Positions 6,903 through 15,148 are shown, numbered from the stretch's first letter. The stretch: 15,223 nt of DNA from a bacterium UBP8_UBA6595 (GCA_002433595.1 DJIL01000005.1:1-15223), one strand, 5' to 3'. Program-made: numbers and translations. Notes: generated by a model not told the origin, from the sequence alone.

Positions 6903-7349
6903 CTAGCCGGGCCAAGCAAGTGCACGGAGCACGTCCAAGGCTTCTTGAAAATCCGCTTGGTCTGTACTGCTATCCCAAACCATCGCCTTATCCATCAAGA
7001 CAACCGATCGCCCATTTTGTCTGAGTGCCGCCATCATAATATCGGGTTTATTCTTTATGCACTCATGCGCAAAACTCAGCGCCCACCCATTTTGATTAAC
7101 GGCTGCCAGGACAACCGCACCATCTTCTTTCAATTCGTCTGAGGCAAACTCGAGGGATTTACCATTCTCCTTCACGGCTGCCAGAACAACCGCCTTAGTC
7201 GCCCGAATAGATTTAGCCTCAAACTTTAAACTAAGCCCATCCTGTTGAACCCGCTTAATCGCCAAAGCATCCAAGCGATTAGGCCCTCCCTCCCCCTTCA
7301 ATTTTAGTGTTATTTCGCATGCGGTTGTACTTGTTTTTTTTGTATTCAT
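6903..7349 (-). CDS. DUF4116-type repeat protein, small
   Basis: 148 residues. About three 25-residue units are seen: VVLAAVKENGKSLEFASDEL (54-73), VVLAAVNQNGWALSFAHECI (79-98) and IMMAALRQNGRSVVLM (104-119), with a degenerate unit before them (31-46). This pattern defines DUF4116, whose molecular role is unknown and which is common in amoeba-associated bacteria. There is no signal peptide. The ATG at 7349 has AAGGA about 10 nt upstream, and that site overlaps the comEA stop codon (TAAGGA), only 5 bp away, so the gene is the last member of the ssb-addB-addA-comEA transcript. Its composition resembles that of its operon rather than the AT-rich ankyrin/DUF4116 gene at the left end. Confidence 0.88.
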   Translation of the reverse strand: MNTKKTSTTACEITLKLKGEGGPNRLDALAIKRVQQDGLSLKFEAKSIRATKAVVLAAVKENGKSLEFASDELKEDGAVVLAAVNQNGWALSFAHECIKNKPDIMMAALRQNGRSVVLMDKAMVWDSSTDQADFQEALDVLRALAWPG

Positions 7350-7354
7350 ATTGC

Positions 7355-7885
7355 TTATATCCTTATATATTGCTTCATACTATTTAATTTCTTTTCCCCT
7401 ATTCCTGGAACACGAATCAAGCTTTCCACACTAGAATACCCCCCATGACGGTTGCGATCTAGTACAATACGCTCGGCCATTGCCGGACCAATACCGGGAA
7501 TAGCGGCCAATTCCAATGCCGATGCCGTATTAATCGATATGGACACTGTCCCAGAACTTGATACCACCTGCTGATACGGAACTATAATATGCTGGCCATC
7601 TGTCATTCGACTGGCAAAATTCAACCCCGACACATCACCCCCGGGCAGAACCCCTCCCGCTTGTTTAACCACCGCCACCAACCGTGTAGTCGGCGAAACT
7701 GTGTATACCCCGGGATTTCGAACAGCCCCCGACACTTGCACCATCAACTGATAATTACCCGATGCAACGGATGCCACAATTGGCTCCAAGTTATTAATTT
7801 GAACAGGCATTACCCAATGATGATACAGACGAACCCCAATGCCAATGCCTACCATTAGCACGCCAATCGCTATCGCACGAATCAC
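7355..7885 (-). CDS. comEA: ComEA-like membrane DNA-binding protein (SLBB + helix-hairpin-helix)
   Basis: 176 residues from GTG at 7885. This start overlaps the addA stop as GTGA and has GAGGAG 6 nt upstream; a GTG at 7909 would add 8 residues without such a site. Seen: an N-terminal membrane helix (about 2-19), an SLBB domain (about 47-106, LMVQVSGAVRNPGVY onwards), and a C-terminal helix-hairpin-helix pair with INTAS (118-122), LAAIPGIGPAMAERI (126-140) and RVPGIGEKKL (158-167). This order matches ComEA, the receptor that binds incoming double-stranded DNA outside the inner membrane during transformation. ComEC, the channel partner, is not in the window. The gene's position after addBA suggests a link between uptake and recombination. 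Confidence 0.93.
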   Translation of the reverse strand: MIRAIAIGVLMVGIGIGVRLYHHWVMPVQINNLEPIVASVASGNYQLMVQVSGAVRNPGVYTVSPTTRLVAVVKQAGGVLPGGDVSGLNFASRMTDGQHIIVPYQQVVSSSGTVSISINTASALELAAIPGIGPAMAERIVLDRNRHGGYSSVESLIRVPGIGEKKLNSMKQYIRI

Positions 7886-10560
7886 AAGCGACTCCTCGAT
7901 TGAACCCACGACGGAAACTCGCGAATTTGTTCTCGGAGCCTTTGTGTTTCACGTGAAACATCGTGCGCGACAAACGCCCCCGTTTCACACCAATACACAC
8001 CCGCCCGACAGGGTTGATGGGGGTACATCACCTGCATAACCAACACATAAATTGCCAACTGCCGCTGATAGTCCATTGGAAGCGGATGCTCTGGAACCCG
8101 ATCAGTTTTAAAATCGACCACCCACCACACGCCATCACTATACACCAATGCATCCAAACGCCCCGACACGCAAACACGCTCGATCCAAACTGAAAACGGC
8201 CATTCGGTATGCACCAGCCCCGCCAGCAGCCAGGCATACGACACAGAGGACTGAAACCGCTCAACCAGACCCTGAAGCCTTGCGCGGTTTTTCTGGGCAA
8301 GCCCACCCCACGATTGAGCAACACTGGCATCGCTAATTGACTGAATAATTGACCGGTCCGGCTGTCGCAGCACTTGCGCAAAAACGGCATGAACCACTTC
8401 GCCAAATTGAGCCGCAAAACACCCCTCGGCCGTCGCCGTTTTTTTAACTCGCTCACACCCACGGGCAACAAAGCTATCCGGTGACACCAAATAATCCCCC
8501 AGCGCTGACACTGACACGTACTGCCGAGACGGCGGAGCCTCCCCGCGAATTAGCGTTTCTGTTGGCGCCTCGGACTCACAAACCGGCGAGCACATCCCTC
8601 CCGCAATAGAACCATTGGGGTATCGATGCCCTGCCGTTCCCACCGTCACCCACGCATCGTTTATCGTAAGAACCGCCTGCAACATATGCAACATATGCTT
8701 AGTTTTGGGCGAATCCGCAGGCACTCCCAGCATATACAAGTCGCGCTTTGCACGGGTGCACGCCACATAGAACAAGCGGCGCTCTTCGTCTAGAGCGGCC
8801 ATACGGTTATGAAAATACACTTGGTCGTGTGCGTCAGCCATTGGCGGCAAATTCACTGTAACACCGTCCATCCCCATCAAGACCGGCGATTTACTACGAT
8901 TAAAACTCGCATCCAACTCAGGCAAAACAACACACTCAAACTCTAGCCCTTTCGCCGAATGCATGGTCATAATATACACACCATCAGTGACCGCCATCAT
9001 CGCCTGCTCCGACCCAGAATCGTGACGCATAGCATCATACCAGCTATCAATAATTGATGGCAATGCGGCCCCTGGGAATGCAAGCGCGGCCACCGCAAAC
9101 CGTACCAATTGACGTATGTTAGCGCCCGCCTGTGGCGACGGGAACAGCGTCCAAACCCCCAACCCCATGACCAATTCGTTCAGCCACTCCTGAACACTGT
9201 CTACATTCGAGTCAAGCATCAACGACTGCCAAGCCGCTGCCGAGTCACCACTCAGCCTATCCAACCGACTGGGCCAATCCAACGGCACACCCCCCACCAA
9301 CCCCACTAATTCAGAATTAGAAACACCCAGTTTTTCTAAAACAGCAACCCATGCCTCATGCGCATATGGATCACTAAACGCATGAATCGCATGAATCAAA
9401 AACCGTACCTCTGGCTGCTGGTAAAACCCCAAACGATCTTGGACTGAACAGGGCACACCCCGAGCGGTTAATGCCTCACGGTAAGCAGAAAACAACTTCT
9501 TCTTCCGGCACAACAGCGCAATGTCCGCCCATGAGCGACCTGGGTTTTCGGCTATATACGCATGACAGTACGCAGCAATAGCATCCATTCGCCCATCAAA
9601 TGTCATTGGCATAAAGCAACACTGGACGGACCCCTTTTTTCCCGTTGTAGGAACCAGACATTGAAACTCCGGCATCCACCCATCAAACACATTATTAACA
9701 AACTCAACAACGGAATCGGAACACCGATAATTATGTGTAGACTGCGTGACCTTGCCGCCTGGAATAGACTGAATTGCCGTTGCCATTGCATAAAAAACAC
9801 CGGGCTCCGCCCCCTGAAAGGAATAAATAGACTGCGCCGCATCCCCGACAATAAAGAGAGATGTTTCACGTGAAACACCCGGATCAAGCACCCCGCATGA
9901 CTGAATCAGATCCCATTGATCGCCATTGGTATCTTGCGCTTCATCCAATAATACATGCTGAACACATCCACCCCCCACTTTACGAACCACCCTGCGGGCC
10001 TGCTGCATCAAATCGTCAAAGTCCAAAACCCCCTGCCCGGCCTTCAAATTCGTATAGGCCAACCGAGCGGCTTTCGCTACACGGTACAACTCTGGAATGG
10101 AACGCTTCAGACCAACTAGCGGCTTTGTCTCCGCTACCAATTGAAGCAAAATAGCCTCTAACTGATATTCCGAGCCTAGCGTCAGCGCAAACAGCCAGTC
10201 CGCATCTGCGCGTCGATACCGCTCTCGCATAACTGCCGCTACTGCTTGACGCCTTAAGTTATTGGCCGCCACGCCATCCAAAACAGAAAATGCAATTGGC
10301 CATGTCGAATTGAATGGATACAATCGTAAAATCATGGCACAGAATTGATGAACCGTCATAACTAAAACCGGCGCTGGACGCCCCAACTGCTCCTGAATTC
10401 GTCGCTTCATTTCATACGTTGACTTGTTAGTGTACGTAATCGCAACCCCCACACCCTGATCCACTATTGAACAAAACCGATTGACTAAAACTGTAGTTTT
10501 TCCCGCACCTGCGACAGCCTCTACAAACTGCCACCGTGAAAATAAATCGTCTACTGCCAT
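7882..10560 (-). CDS. addA: AddA-type ATP-dependent helicase/nuclease subunit
   Basis: 892 residues, shorter than the roughly 1,200 of well-known AddA proteins. The UvrD-like helicase core shows Walker A AVAGAGKTT (15-23), YTNKSTYEMKRRI (43-55), TVHQFC (69-74), Walker B LLDEAQD (204-210), GDAAQSIYSFQGA (239-251), TMHSAKGLEF (532-541) and FYVACTRAKRDLY (597-609). A C-terminal RecB-family nuclease follows: GEVVHAVF (720-727), GRLDAL (800-805), VVDFKTD (814-820) and QRQLAIYVL (832-840). With AddB it resects double-strand ends and prepares them for RecA. The start at 10560 is preferred: GGAG lies 5 nt upstream and it overlaps the addB stop by 10 nt; the ATG at 10593 has no such site. Two perfect parS sites lie inside the gene, read as VSRET at about 229-233 and 868-872. 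Confidence 0.95.
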   Translation of the reverse strand: MAVDDLFSRWQFVEAVAGAGKTTVLVNRFCSIVDQGVGVAITYTNKSTYEMKRRIQEQLGRPAPVLVMTVHQFCAMILRLYPFNSTWPIAFSVLDGVAANNLRRQAVAAVMRERYRRADADWLFALTLGSEYQLEAILLQLVAETKPLVGLKRSIPELYRVAKAARLAYTNLKAGQGVLDFDDLMQQARRVVRKVGGGCVQHVLLDEAQDTNGDQWDLIQSCGVLDPGVSRETSLFIVGDAAQSIYSFQGAEPGVFYAMATAIQSIPGGKVTQSTHNYRCSDSVVEFVNNVFDGWMPEFQCLVPTTGKKGSVQCCFMPMTFDGRMDAIAAYCHAYIAENPGRSWADIALLCRKKKLFSAYREALTARGVPCSVQDRLGFYQQPEVRFLIHAIHAFSDPYAHEAWVAVLEKLGVSNSELVGLVGGVPLDWPSRLDRLSGDSAAAWQSLMLDSNVDSVQEWLNELVMGLGVWTLFPSPQAGANIRQLVRFAVAALAFPGAALPSIIDSWYDAMRHDSGSEQAMMAVTDGVYIMTMHSAKGLEFECVVLPELDASFNRSKSPVLMGMDGVTVNLPPMADAHDQVYFHNRMAALDEERRLFYVACTRAKRDLYMLGVPADSPKTKHMLHMLQAVLTINDAWVTVGTAGHRYPNGSIAGGMCSPVCESEAPTETLIRGEAPPSRQYVSVSALGDYLVSPDSFVARGCERVKKTATAEGCFAAQFGEVVHAVFAQVLRQPDRSIIQSISDASVAQSWGGLAQKNRARLQGLVERFQSSVSYAWLLAGLVHTEWPFSVWIERVCVSGRLDALVYSDGVWWVVDFKTDRVPEHPLPMDYQRQLAIYVLVMQVMYPHQPCRAGVYWCETGAFVAHDVSRETQRLREQIREFPSWVQSRSRL
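7945..7960. promoter_or_regulatory. parS site (ParB binding), copy 1, within addA
   Basis: The perfect 16-bp palindrome TGTTTCACGTGAAACA is identical to the widely conserved bacterial parS consensus. It is inside addA near its 3' end and is read on the minus strand as Val-Ser-Arg-Glu-Thr. Confidence 0.93.
9862..9877. promoter_or_regulatory. parS site (ParB binding), copy 2, within addA
   Basis: An identical 16-bp palindrome, 1917 bp from copy 1. It falls between the Walker B region and the GDAAQS motif of AddA, again coding VSRET. Confidence 0.93.
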
Positions 10561-12953
10561 CGTGTCTCCGGGCACGTTAGCCGATACGAACATTGACTAC
10601 ACACGGACGCCTTAATATTCACTGGTGCGCCATACGATTCGGAGCGAATCGCGTGTACTAACGCCTGCCAAAGGCTCGATTGATTCGCTTGATACGCCGC
10701 ATCCAACCGCTGCATGCGCTGACTAGACGATTGAAACACACGCGCTTTCGCGCCCGCCTCCGCCAGCACAATCGATGGCTTAACCACCCCATCTTTAATG
10801 TGCCAAAAACATGCCCCAATTACCGAACGATTTGGAAAACATACCTGTGCAGCACGTATGTAAACCGACAGCTGATGATTTTTTCCATTCACTGAATCCA
10901 CTTTATTCGGAAGTTTTGACCCTGTCTTAAAGTCCACGACTACCAACCCACCTGTATCCGGGTCTTCTAAAATGCAATCAATGGACCCTGAAACCGTAGC
11001 TCCAGATGCCAACGGCACGGAGTCAAACGCATACTCTGTTTGAAACAGAGCCAGCCCCATTTCCTCAAAACTTTCTAAAAACACGTCAATCAATCCCGTC
11101 GTTAACCACTCATGCCGCGCATACCGGATCCCGTGAAGTGGCCACGATTCTGTTGACAACACACCCTCAACTGCTGCGACTAAAGCCGGTCGAAGCCGCG
11201 CAGCATCTGTGCCCAATTGCTGCCGTTCATCCATCGACAATCCCGCCAAAAACACATGCATCACTCGATGCACAATAATCCCCCACAAAACGCCCAAGCG
11301 ATCCACAGAAACACCCGGCATTCGCAACACATATCGGTAGTAATACAACTGCGGGCATTTGGCATACGCGTTCATAGTCGTTGCACTCAAAACCAAGTCT
11401 ACGCTTGGCGGGCCAACCGGCACTTTGGGACGCGTAACGCGTGGATCGGGATAGTTTAATCCATGAATAATCGGCGGCAGCCACTCGATGGCATGATCAA
11501 ACAAGCGACTGGGCGCCAATTGATCTTTTCCTACTGCATACGAAAACCATCGCTCACTTGTTGGGCATGCTGTGTAGTACGCCAAGGCGCTTCTATATTG
11601 CTCTACACAATCCGCCGCATCAATCAAGCGACCCAAATACGTGGGGGTTTCAAATCGGGGCATGGCGTCTTGATCGCACCCCAACACTAAAAGCACCGAT
11701 GGTGCCGAACCCGTTCCCTCCAAAACCGACACTATCGGCACGCCGGATGTTTCACGTGAAACAACCCCTGCACTTAAGTATGCCAACAGATCATCACGTG
11801 CATGCATACCCGAATCTGGCAGCTCGATATAGCCGTCTAAAAAGGACTGAAGCGCCGCCGCCATGGCATAATAAGGCGCTGACTCAGTCGCTATATCTAG
11901 CGCACTTAACCACCGCAGCACACCGGCAACCACGTCCGCCGCCGAATCAGGAATGGTAGACACCCAGCCCTGTAAATCTTGTATTAAACCGGCAGCCGCC
12001 CCATCCAGGTCGCCGTATCGATCCAGCTTCGCCGCCTGTTGAAGAACCCCTCGATCCACGGGCTGACCGTTGTAGCTAGCGCATACTGGTGACTGCGCCA
12101 CCGTCGCTATAGCCGCACTCGGGTCTGCAGCCTGAACACTCCGAAGCAATGCATAGACACACTGCCCCACAAGCGTCTGTTGCAGTGGCGGGTCGGGCAG
12201 CCCGCACACTGGGACCTGGTATTCTGCAGACACCTGTTCAAAAATCGGAGCATACATGCGAATAGCGGGTACAACAATCATCATATCCGATAGCGCAATC
12301 CCAGCCGCCGCCTGTTGAACAACGGTTTGCATCGCCAAGCGCACCTCATCCATTATCGTTTGACACCGGTAATACTGCGCGCCATTCGCCACGCACCCCG
12401 CCGTCGGTTCGTCTAAAAACCGACGCTGAATAATCGTTACTGAATAGCCCACATCCCCCAGCACCTGAACCAACCGCTGATAGTCCCAGCTAGACCCGGC
12501 TAAAATATACGCATTCACAAACCCCTCTATGCGTGGCGTCACCCATTGCGGAGAATACTGACGCTCAAATGCATCTAGCCACGCCAAGACCATCGCCACC
12601 GATCCGGTTAAGCGATCCGGTGAAATCTGAGCGGCCCGGTCTGGAAATCGTCGCCACCAGTAAAACAGCGCCATTAAACTATCGGGCGTTGAAAATGTTG
12701 TTTGCAATACCGTTGGGTCTGGACAGGTTTGGCGAAGGCCCACCAACGCCTCAGGCATATTGGCCTGTGCGGCCATGCATTCAGCCGCTGTGTAGCACAC
12801 TGGGATCACATCTAAAAACTGCGTTTGAACCCACCGTTTTACTGGCATACTGGGCCCCACAATAATAGACGATGAACCATCCACAGTTTGAATCGCTGAT
12901 ACATACGCCGCATGCGAATCACATGCAATTACAGGAACCGAACCCATGACCAT
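10551..12953 (-). CDS. addB: AddB-type subunit with Fe-S PD-(D/E)XK nuclease
   Basis: 800 residues. The N-terminal part is a helicase-like domain without a Walker A motif (IIVGPSMPVKRW at 30-41 is where one would sit), so it probably does not hydrolyse ATP there. The AddB-like segment VSVLEGTGSAPSVLLVLGCD is at 408-427. The nuclease region starts at LSATTMNAYAKCPQLYYYRY (522-541), with IIVHRVMH (559-566), Asp659 in GSIDCIL, Asp674 and Lys676 in VVDFKTG, and Gln694 in HQLSVYIRAA. Cys533 plus Cys785, Cys788 and Cys794 (CSQCSYRLTC) form the 4Fe-4S staple known in AddB. It starts 13 bp after ssb with no clear ribosome site; a second ATG lies two codons in. A parS site is read as VSRET at 398-402. 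It is the partner of AddA, whose start overlaps its end. Confidence 0.93.
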   Translation of the reverse strand: MVMGSVPVIACDSHAAYVSAIQTVDGSSSIIVGPSMPVKRWVQTQFLDVIPVCYTAAECMAAQANMPEALVGLRQTCPDPTVLQTTFSTPDSLMALFYWWRRFPDRAAQISPDRLTGSVAMVLAWLDAFERQYSPQWVTPRIEGFVNAYILAGSSWDYQRLVQVLGDVGYSVTIIQRRFLDEPTAGCVANGAQYYRCQTIMDEVRLAMQTVVQQAAAGIALSDMMIVVPAIRMYAPIFEQVSAEYQVPVCGLPDPPLQQTLVGQCVYALLRSVQAADPSAAIATVAQSPVCASYNGQPVDRGVLQQAAKLDRYGDLDGAAAGLIQDLQGWVSTIPDSAADVVAGVLRWLSALDIATESAPYYAMAAALQSFLDGYIELPDSGMHARDDLLAYLSAGVVSRETSGVPIVSVLEGTGSAPSVLLVLGCDQDAMPRFETPTYLGRLIDAADCVEQYRSALAYYTACPTSERWFSYAVGKDQLAPSRLFDHAIEWLPPIIHGLNYPDPRVTRPKVPVGPPSVDLVLSATTMNAYAKCPQLYYYRYVLRMPGVSVDRLGVLWGIIVHRVMHVFLAGLSMDERQQLGTDAARLRPALVAAVEGVLSTESWPLHGIRYARHEWLTTGLIDVFLESFEEMGLALFQTEYAFDSVPLASGATVSGSIDCILEDPDTGGLVVVDFKTGSKLPNKVDSVNGKNHQLSVYIRAAQVCFPNRSVIGACFWHIKDGVVKPSIVLAEAGAKARVFQSSSQRMQRLDAAYQANQSSLWQALVHAIRSESYGAPVNIKASVCSQCSYRLTCPETRWQ
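11748..11763. promoter_or_regulatory. parS site (ParB binding), copy 3, within addB
   Basis: The third identical 16-bp palindrome, 1886 bp from copy 2, in the middle of addB and again in the VSRET frame. Confidence 0.93.
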
Positions 12954-12966
12954 CAGTATACGCTAT

Positions 12967-13320
12967 TTACGGGGCAACCACACGCTCAACCACACCATCT
13001 GGATCCGCCGGTTTGGGCGTCATTAACCGAAACGAATCCCCGACCACCTCCGTGAACCAACAGGTTTGCCCATCTTTCTCATACGACCGGACCGTGACAC
13101 GCCCCTGGATCAAACACAAGTCCCCGCGTTTCAGCCACTCACTGGCACGGATAGCGCTATCACCCCAAAACACGACCGGAATAAAATCAGCCTGAGGCTC
13201 TCCATCTTTTTTATACCGATTCACCGCCAAAGAAAACTGCGCCATTTTGGAGTCTTTTTGATCCCGAAACACCGGGTCTTTTGTTAAACGTCCAACAATA
13301 ACAACCAGATTATAATTCAT
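12967..13320 (-). CDS. ssb: Single-stranded DNA-binding protein, short form without acidic tip
   Basis: 117 residues. The OB-fold is clear: NLVVIVGRLTKDPVFR (4-19), MAQFSLAVNR (26-35), ADFIPVVFWG (44-53) and LIQGRVTVRSYEKDGQTCWF (70-89). It coats single-stranded DNA. The usual acidic C-terminal tip (DDDIPF-like), which recruits repair partners, is absent; the protein ends ERVVAP. In this it resembles short competence-associated SSB paralogues such as Bacillus SsbB, which fits the operon with addB, addA and a comEA-like gene. The ATG at 13320 has TAGGAG 6 nt upstream. Whether another full-length ssb exists in the genome cannot be seen here. Confidence 0.93.
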   Translation of the reverse strand: MNYNLVVIVGRLTKDPVFRDQKDSKMAQFSLAVNRYKKDGEPQADFIPVVFWGDSAIRASEWLKRGDLCLIQGRVTVRSYEKDGQTCWFTEVVGDSFRLMTPKPADPDGVVERVVAP

Positions 13321-13355
13321 ACAAAACTCCTAAATAACCATGACAAAACAGGCTT

Positions 13356-13384
13356 ATTCTTACACAATTTTTTATTATTGTAAA
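13356..13384 (-). promoter_or_regulatory. Candidate promoter for ssb-addB-addA-comEA operon
   Basis: On the minus strand, a -35-like TTTACA (13379-13384) and -10-like AAGAAT (13356-13361) are 17 bp apart. They lie about 36 bp before the ssb start codon. The match to sigma70 consensus is 5 of 6 and 4 of 6. The region is AT-rich, so chance matches are possible. Confidence 0.4.
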
Positions 13385-13405
13385 TAATTTTTAGATAATT
13401 AAAAA

Positions 13406-13431
13406 TAAGCAATTTTATATTGAGTTGCTTA
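13406..13431. promoter_or_regulatory. AT-rich inverted repeat in the ssb/prfC divergent region
   Basis: TAAGCAA (13406-13412) pairs with TTGCTTA (13425-13431) around a 12-nt loop. On the minus strand it is followed by a short T-run. It could be an operator for the divergent genes or a weak upstream terminator. The function is unassigned. Confidence 0.3.
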
Positions 13432-13512
13432 AAAAAAGATTAAGGCAGCGATGCGAAACCCCTCCAACTCAGCCGATTTACCCTTGTTTTTCAGGGGCGT
13501 TCCCAAAGAAAC

Positions 13513-13545
13513 AGGGCCCTGCGTGAATGGGCTACGCCAAGCCCT
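13513..13545 (+). other. GC-rich hairpin in the prfC leader
   Basis: AGGGC (13513-13517) pairs with GCCCT (13541-13545), then an internal loop (CCT/CAA), then GCGT (13521-13524) with ACGC (13534-13537) around a 9-nt loop. It ends 22 nt before the preferred prfC start. Upstream, CCCCT (near 13459) could pair with AGGGG (near 13493). No known riboswitch or small RNA class was recognised. Confidence 0.4.
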
Positions 13546-13567
13546 CTTCGAATGGTATACTAAACAC

Positions 13568-15148
13568 ATGAGCTTAGAAACAGAAATACAGCGCCGGCGT
13601 ACCTTTGGCATTGTCAGTCACCCGGATGCTGGAAAAACAACCTTAACAGAAAAGCTGCTGTTGTTTGGGGGTGCGATTCATGCAGCCGGTGCCATTAAGG
13701 CCAAAAAAGCTAGCCGGTATGCGACCTCTGACTTTATGGAAATTGAAAAGCAACGGGGCATTTCCGTCTCCACATCCGTAATGGGCTTTGAATACAACGG
13801 GATTAAAATTAACTTGCTAGACACCCCCGGTCACGAAGATTTTTGCGAAGACACCTATCGAACCCTGACCGCTGTGGACAGCGTCATTATGGTAATTGAC
13901 GCAAGCAAAGGCATTGAAGCCCAAACCTATAAATTATTGGCCATTTGCAAGCAACGCAATACGCCCGTGATTACATTTATTAATAAACTAGACCGCGAGG
14001 GCCTGCCCCCGATTGAATTGCTGGACAGCATTGAGGAAAAGCTCGGCATTGCCGTATGCCCCATGAGCTGGCCCGTGGGCATGGGGCGCGACTTTCGCGG
14101 CGTGTACGACTTTAACCATCGGCAATTGGCCCTATTTGCGCCAAAATCAACCAAAGAGACCGTGATTTTGGACGATGCGCTAGACCAGCCTGGCTCACCC
14201 CTGTCGGATTCAGAATATGCGCAATTTCGGGAAGATATCGAGCTAATTGAAGGCGTTTACCCAACCTTTGATCGCGCCGCCTATTTGTCGGGGCAAATTA
14301 CGCCGGTGTTATTTGGTAGTGCGTTAAACAACTTTGGAGTTCAGCAATTATTGGATTGTTTTGTGGCCAATGCGCCAGAGCCCCAGCCCCGGCCCACCCG
14401 CACAACGCCGGTGTCGCCGAGTGACACCCAATTTAGTGGATTTATATTTAAAATACATGCCAACATTGACCCCAAGCATCGCGATCGGATTGCCTTTTTG
14501 CGCATTTGTTCGGGGCAATTTGAACGCAACAAGAAATACACGCATGTCCAATCGGGCAAAGTATACCGATGCGCGAATCCAACCGCCTTTATGGCCCAAA
14601 GCAAACAGGTAATTGAGGTTGCTTATCCGGGTGATATTATTGGCTTGCATGACACGGGACACCTAAAAATTGGGGACTCCCTGAGTGAAGGGCCCCCGGT
14701 TATCTTTACCGGAATCCCCAATTTTTCACCAGAAATTTTTAAACGCGTGGTGATTACAGATCCATTAAAACAAAAAGCGCTTAAAAAAGGGATTCAGCAG
14801 TTAACCGAAGAAGGCGTCGCGCAGTGTTTCACTCGGATCTTAGATCAGCAGCTGCTAGTGGGCACGGTGGGCAATCTACAATTTGAAGTCATTCAATACC
14901 GACTGGCCCATGAGTACAAAGCGGGGTGTCAGTTTGAGGCTGTCCCCTTTACCCAAGCGCGTTGGATCAGCGGGCCGGATGCGGCTATTGAAGCCTTAAT
15001 TCAGAACCGAAAGCCCTATGTGGCCCGAGACAAGCACGACCAGTTGGTCTACTTGGCTGATACCAAATGGAGCGTCGAGCGTGAAATCAGCGACAACCCC
15101 GAACTCGCCTTTCATACATCCGATGATGGGTTAGGGGCGCAAGTCTAA
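13568..15148 (+). CDS. prfC: Peptide chain release factor 3 (RF3), GTPase
   Basis: RF3 is a translational GTPase that removes RF1/RF2 from the ribosome after peptide release. 526 residues from the ATG at 13568, matching the family length. G1 is SHPDAGKTTL, about 17-26. The switch I region contains EIEKQRGISVSTSVM; G3 is DTPGHEDF and G4 is NKLD. The RF3-specific C-terminal domains follow, ending with the AVPFTQARWISG segment typical of RF3. The start is chosen because RF3 proteins begin shortly before RRRTFGIVSHPDAGKT. An in-frame ATG at 13451, with an AAGG nearby, would add 39 unusual residues, and no strong ribosome site precedes 13568. It is divergent from ssb and the only large plus-strand gene in the right half. 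Confidence 0.96.
   Translation: MSLETEIQRRRTFGIVSHPDAGKTTLTEKLLLFGGAIHAAGAIKAKKASRYATSDFMEIEKQRGISVSTSVMGFEYNGIKINLLDTPGHEDFCEDTYRTLTAVDSVIMVIDASKGIEAQTYKLLAICKQRNTPVITFINKLDREGLPPIELLDSIEEKLGIAVCPMSWPVGMGRDFRGVYDFNHRQLALFAPKSTKETVILDDALDQPGSPLSDSEYAQFREDIELIEGVYPTFDRAAYLSGQITPVLFGSALNNFGVQQLLDCFVANAPEPQPRPTRTTPVSPSDTQFSGFIFKIHANIDPKHRDRIAFLRICSGQFERNKKYTHVQSGKVYRCANPTAFMAQSKQVIEVAYPGDIIGLHDTGHLKIGDSLSEGPPVIFTGIPNFSPEIFKRVVITDPLKQKALKKGIQQLTEEGVAQCFTRILDQQLLVGTVGNLQFEVIQYRLAHEYKAGCQFEAVPFTQARWISGPDAAIEALIQNRKPYVARDKHDQLVYLADTKWSVEREISDNPELAFHTSDDGLGAQV

Noticed and set aside
11036..11052. CTCTGTTTGAAACAGAG palindrome in addB, similar in its outer bases to parS
   Set aside because: It lacks the CACGTG core needed by ParB and is best explained as a chance palindrome.
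11558..11959. A 133-codon plus-strand open frame opposite addB
   Set aside because: It is a shadow of addB's codon bias; low complexity and no ribosome site of note.
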